A DNA stretch of 64,000 nt from Sipunculus nudus (lineage: Eukaryota; Annelida; Sipuncula; Golfingiida; Sipunculidae): NCBI GenBank assembly GCA_026874595.1, contig CM049310.1, forward strand, positions 75,881,056-75,945,055, written 5' to 3'. Positions 62,843 through 64,000 of this stretch are shown in pieces (positions within the stretch are counted from its first letter, which is position 1; each line of letters begins with the position of its first letter). Position numbers and translations under genes: made by a program. The notes under the pieces were generated by a model. The model was given only the letters and a program-made list of their open reading frames with translations. It did not search any database and was not told the origin of the DNA.

Positions 62843-63186
62843 CTGCAAACAGAGGGAGGATGACATTAAGACAGAAGGTCTGGATTTCAGTGACTAAGGC
62901 TGACTTATGAAACTGTTTCCTGATACCTACATTAGTAAAATATGACGAGCAAAATTGTGACCTGTAAATAACAGACAGAATAACGGACAGAAAAATGTGT
63001 GGCAAATATGCTTGCAAAATCTCATTCCAGTAAATGGCAAAAGACCCAGTGGTTTTAAGGTTCACTTGGAAGATATTGTGAAATACTGCACAATTATAAC
63101 AGCCTGTTATTATAAACTAAAGTGTGATGTGAAATATGATACAGACATAGTCAAGTGTAAACCAGAGCAATATTAAAGTTGAACTA

Positions 63187-64000
63187 GATGTGTCGGAACG
63201 ACACAAATGCCCCCGCTTGGGGCAAATTAGAAACATTTCTTAAAATTTGTAAATTTTTTTAAGTTCAGGAGGTGTCGTATGGTCAAAAGGAGGTCAACAA
63301 GGGCAAAATGCAAACTCCATTTGTAACGGGTCATTATCAAGCAACACATCAAAAATCAGGACAGTACCTGCAGGCACTGTGAAAAAAAGCCCATACATGT
63401 GCATTTTTCATAAAAATTTCTGTCCTTCATGAAATTTTCTATGTTTAGGATCTGTCATATGGTCAAAAATAGGTCAACTGGGATGAAACGTGAACTCAAT
63501 TTGTAAGTGGTCATTATGCACCAACAGACCAAACATTAGCCCAGTATCTGTAAGCATTGCATTGAGAAACTAGAATATTAGCAAAAGCTGATAATCAGTT
63601 ATAAATTTAAATTGGAGAGGTATGTACCATGTTTCTTAACAATCCACCAAATGCTTCATGAGAAATAAGCTCCTAAGTTTTTTTCTATACTAAGCTCTGT
63701 GACCTTGAAAAGTAGGTCAAGATCACCCAACTTTGAACTTGACCAAGATTTTGTAAATATCATGCAATAGCACTGAAGAAATGAAGTTCCTGTGTTGAAT
63801 ACCTTTGGAGATACCCTTCACAAAAGGCCAAAATTGAAAAATCCAATAAAAATTCATTAAAAAATCAGAAATTGTAGGTGGTGCCACCAAAATTGTGCAG
63901 CACGCACAGACCATCATTCCAAATGATCATAGTAAGTTTTGTGAGAATCCACACAATGGTTCCTGAGATATAAGCTTCTGAGTGTTTTTGTATAATCAGC
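63187..64000. repeat. Dispersed repeat starting with a TGTGTCGGAACGACACA stem, to window edge
   Basis: Begins ACTAGATGTGTCGGAACGAC and ACACAAATGCCCCCGC, then two related ~230-bp blocks (GGTGTCGTATGGTCAAAAGG and ATCTGTCATATGGTCAAAAA). Near 63880 it has GGTGGTGCCACC, one base off the palindrome seen in other repeats. No TADA1 exon is visible here. Confidence 0.5.

Overview
This is an animal nuclear-genome window. Its genes are spread over many small exons with GT..AG introns, and most of the sequence is AT-rich intron and intergenic DNA filled with non-autonomous transposons, minisatellites and homopolymer runs. The repeats (palindrome-headed dispersed elements, tandem-repeat-bearing elements, short inverted-repeat transposons) fit a lophotrochozoan, most likely a mollusc such as a bivalve. 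That taxonomic guess rests on repeat style and on the high but imperfect match of the proteins to vertebrate ones; it is inference.

Three genes can be reconstructed exon by exon, and all three are chromatin regulators. (1) Positions 870-19091, minus strand: the 5' part of a BET double-bromodomain gene (BRD2/3/4 family). Eight coding exons encode 419 residues covering bromodomain 1 and most of bromodomain 2. The ET domain and C-terminus lie off the left edge. (2) Positions about 19860-49655, plus strand: a complete WDR5 gene with a probable non-coding first exon, a 16-kb first intron and 12 coding exons (35989-48152) encoding 355 residues. Every phase checks. (3) Positions 59004-62842, minus strand: the 3' part of TADA1 (SAGA subunit ADA1), four coding exons. 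The N-terminal part lies off the right edge.

The BET gene and WDR5 are divergent. Their inferred first exons are about 0.8 kb apart, around a CpG-richer segment that carries a perfect NRF1 motif. From memory, human BRD3 and WDR5 have the same head-to-head arrangement on 9q34, so this looks like an ancient conserved gene pair.

The rest is repeats: a head-to-tail array of a palindrome-headed element (20.5-26.2 kb), two copies of a ~700-bp DNA transposon with 8-9-bp target duplications, elements with long palindrome-rich inverted ends (29.6-33.8 kb), two hAT-like elements, a pogo-like and a Kolobok-like miniature element, a 145-bp satellite inside WDR5 intron 11, and two minisatellites in TADA1 introns. 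Two unrelated tandem repeats, in WDR5 and TADA1, are built out of a 5' splice site. I found no tRNA, rRNA, CRISPR or transposase-coding gene.
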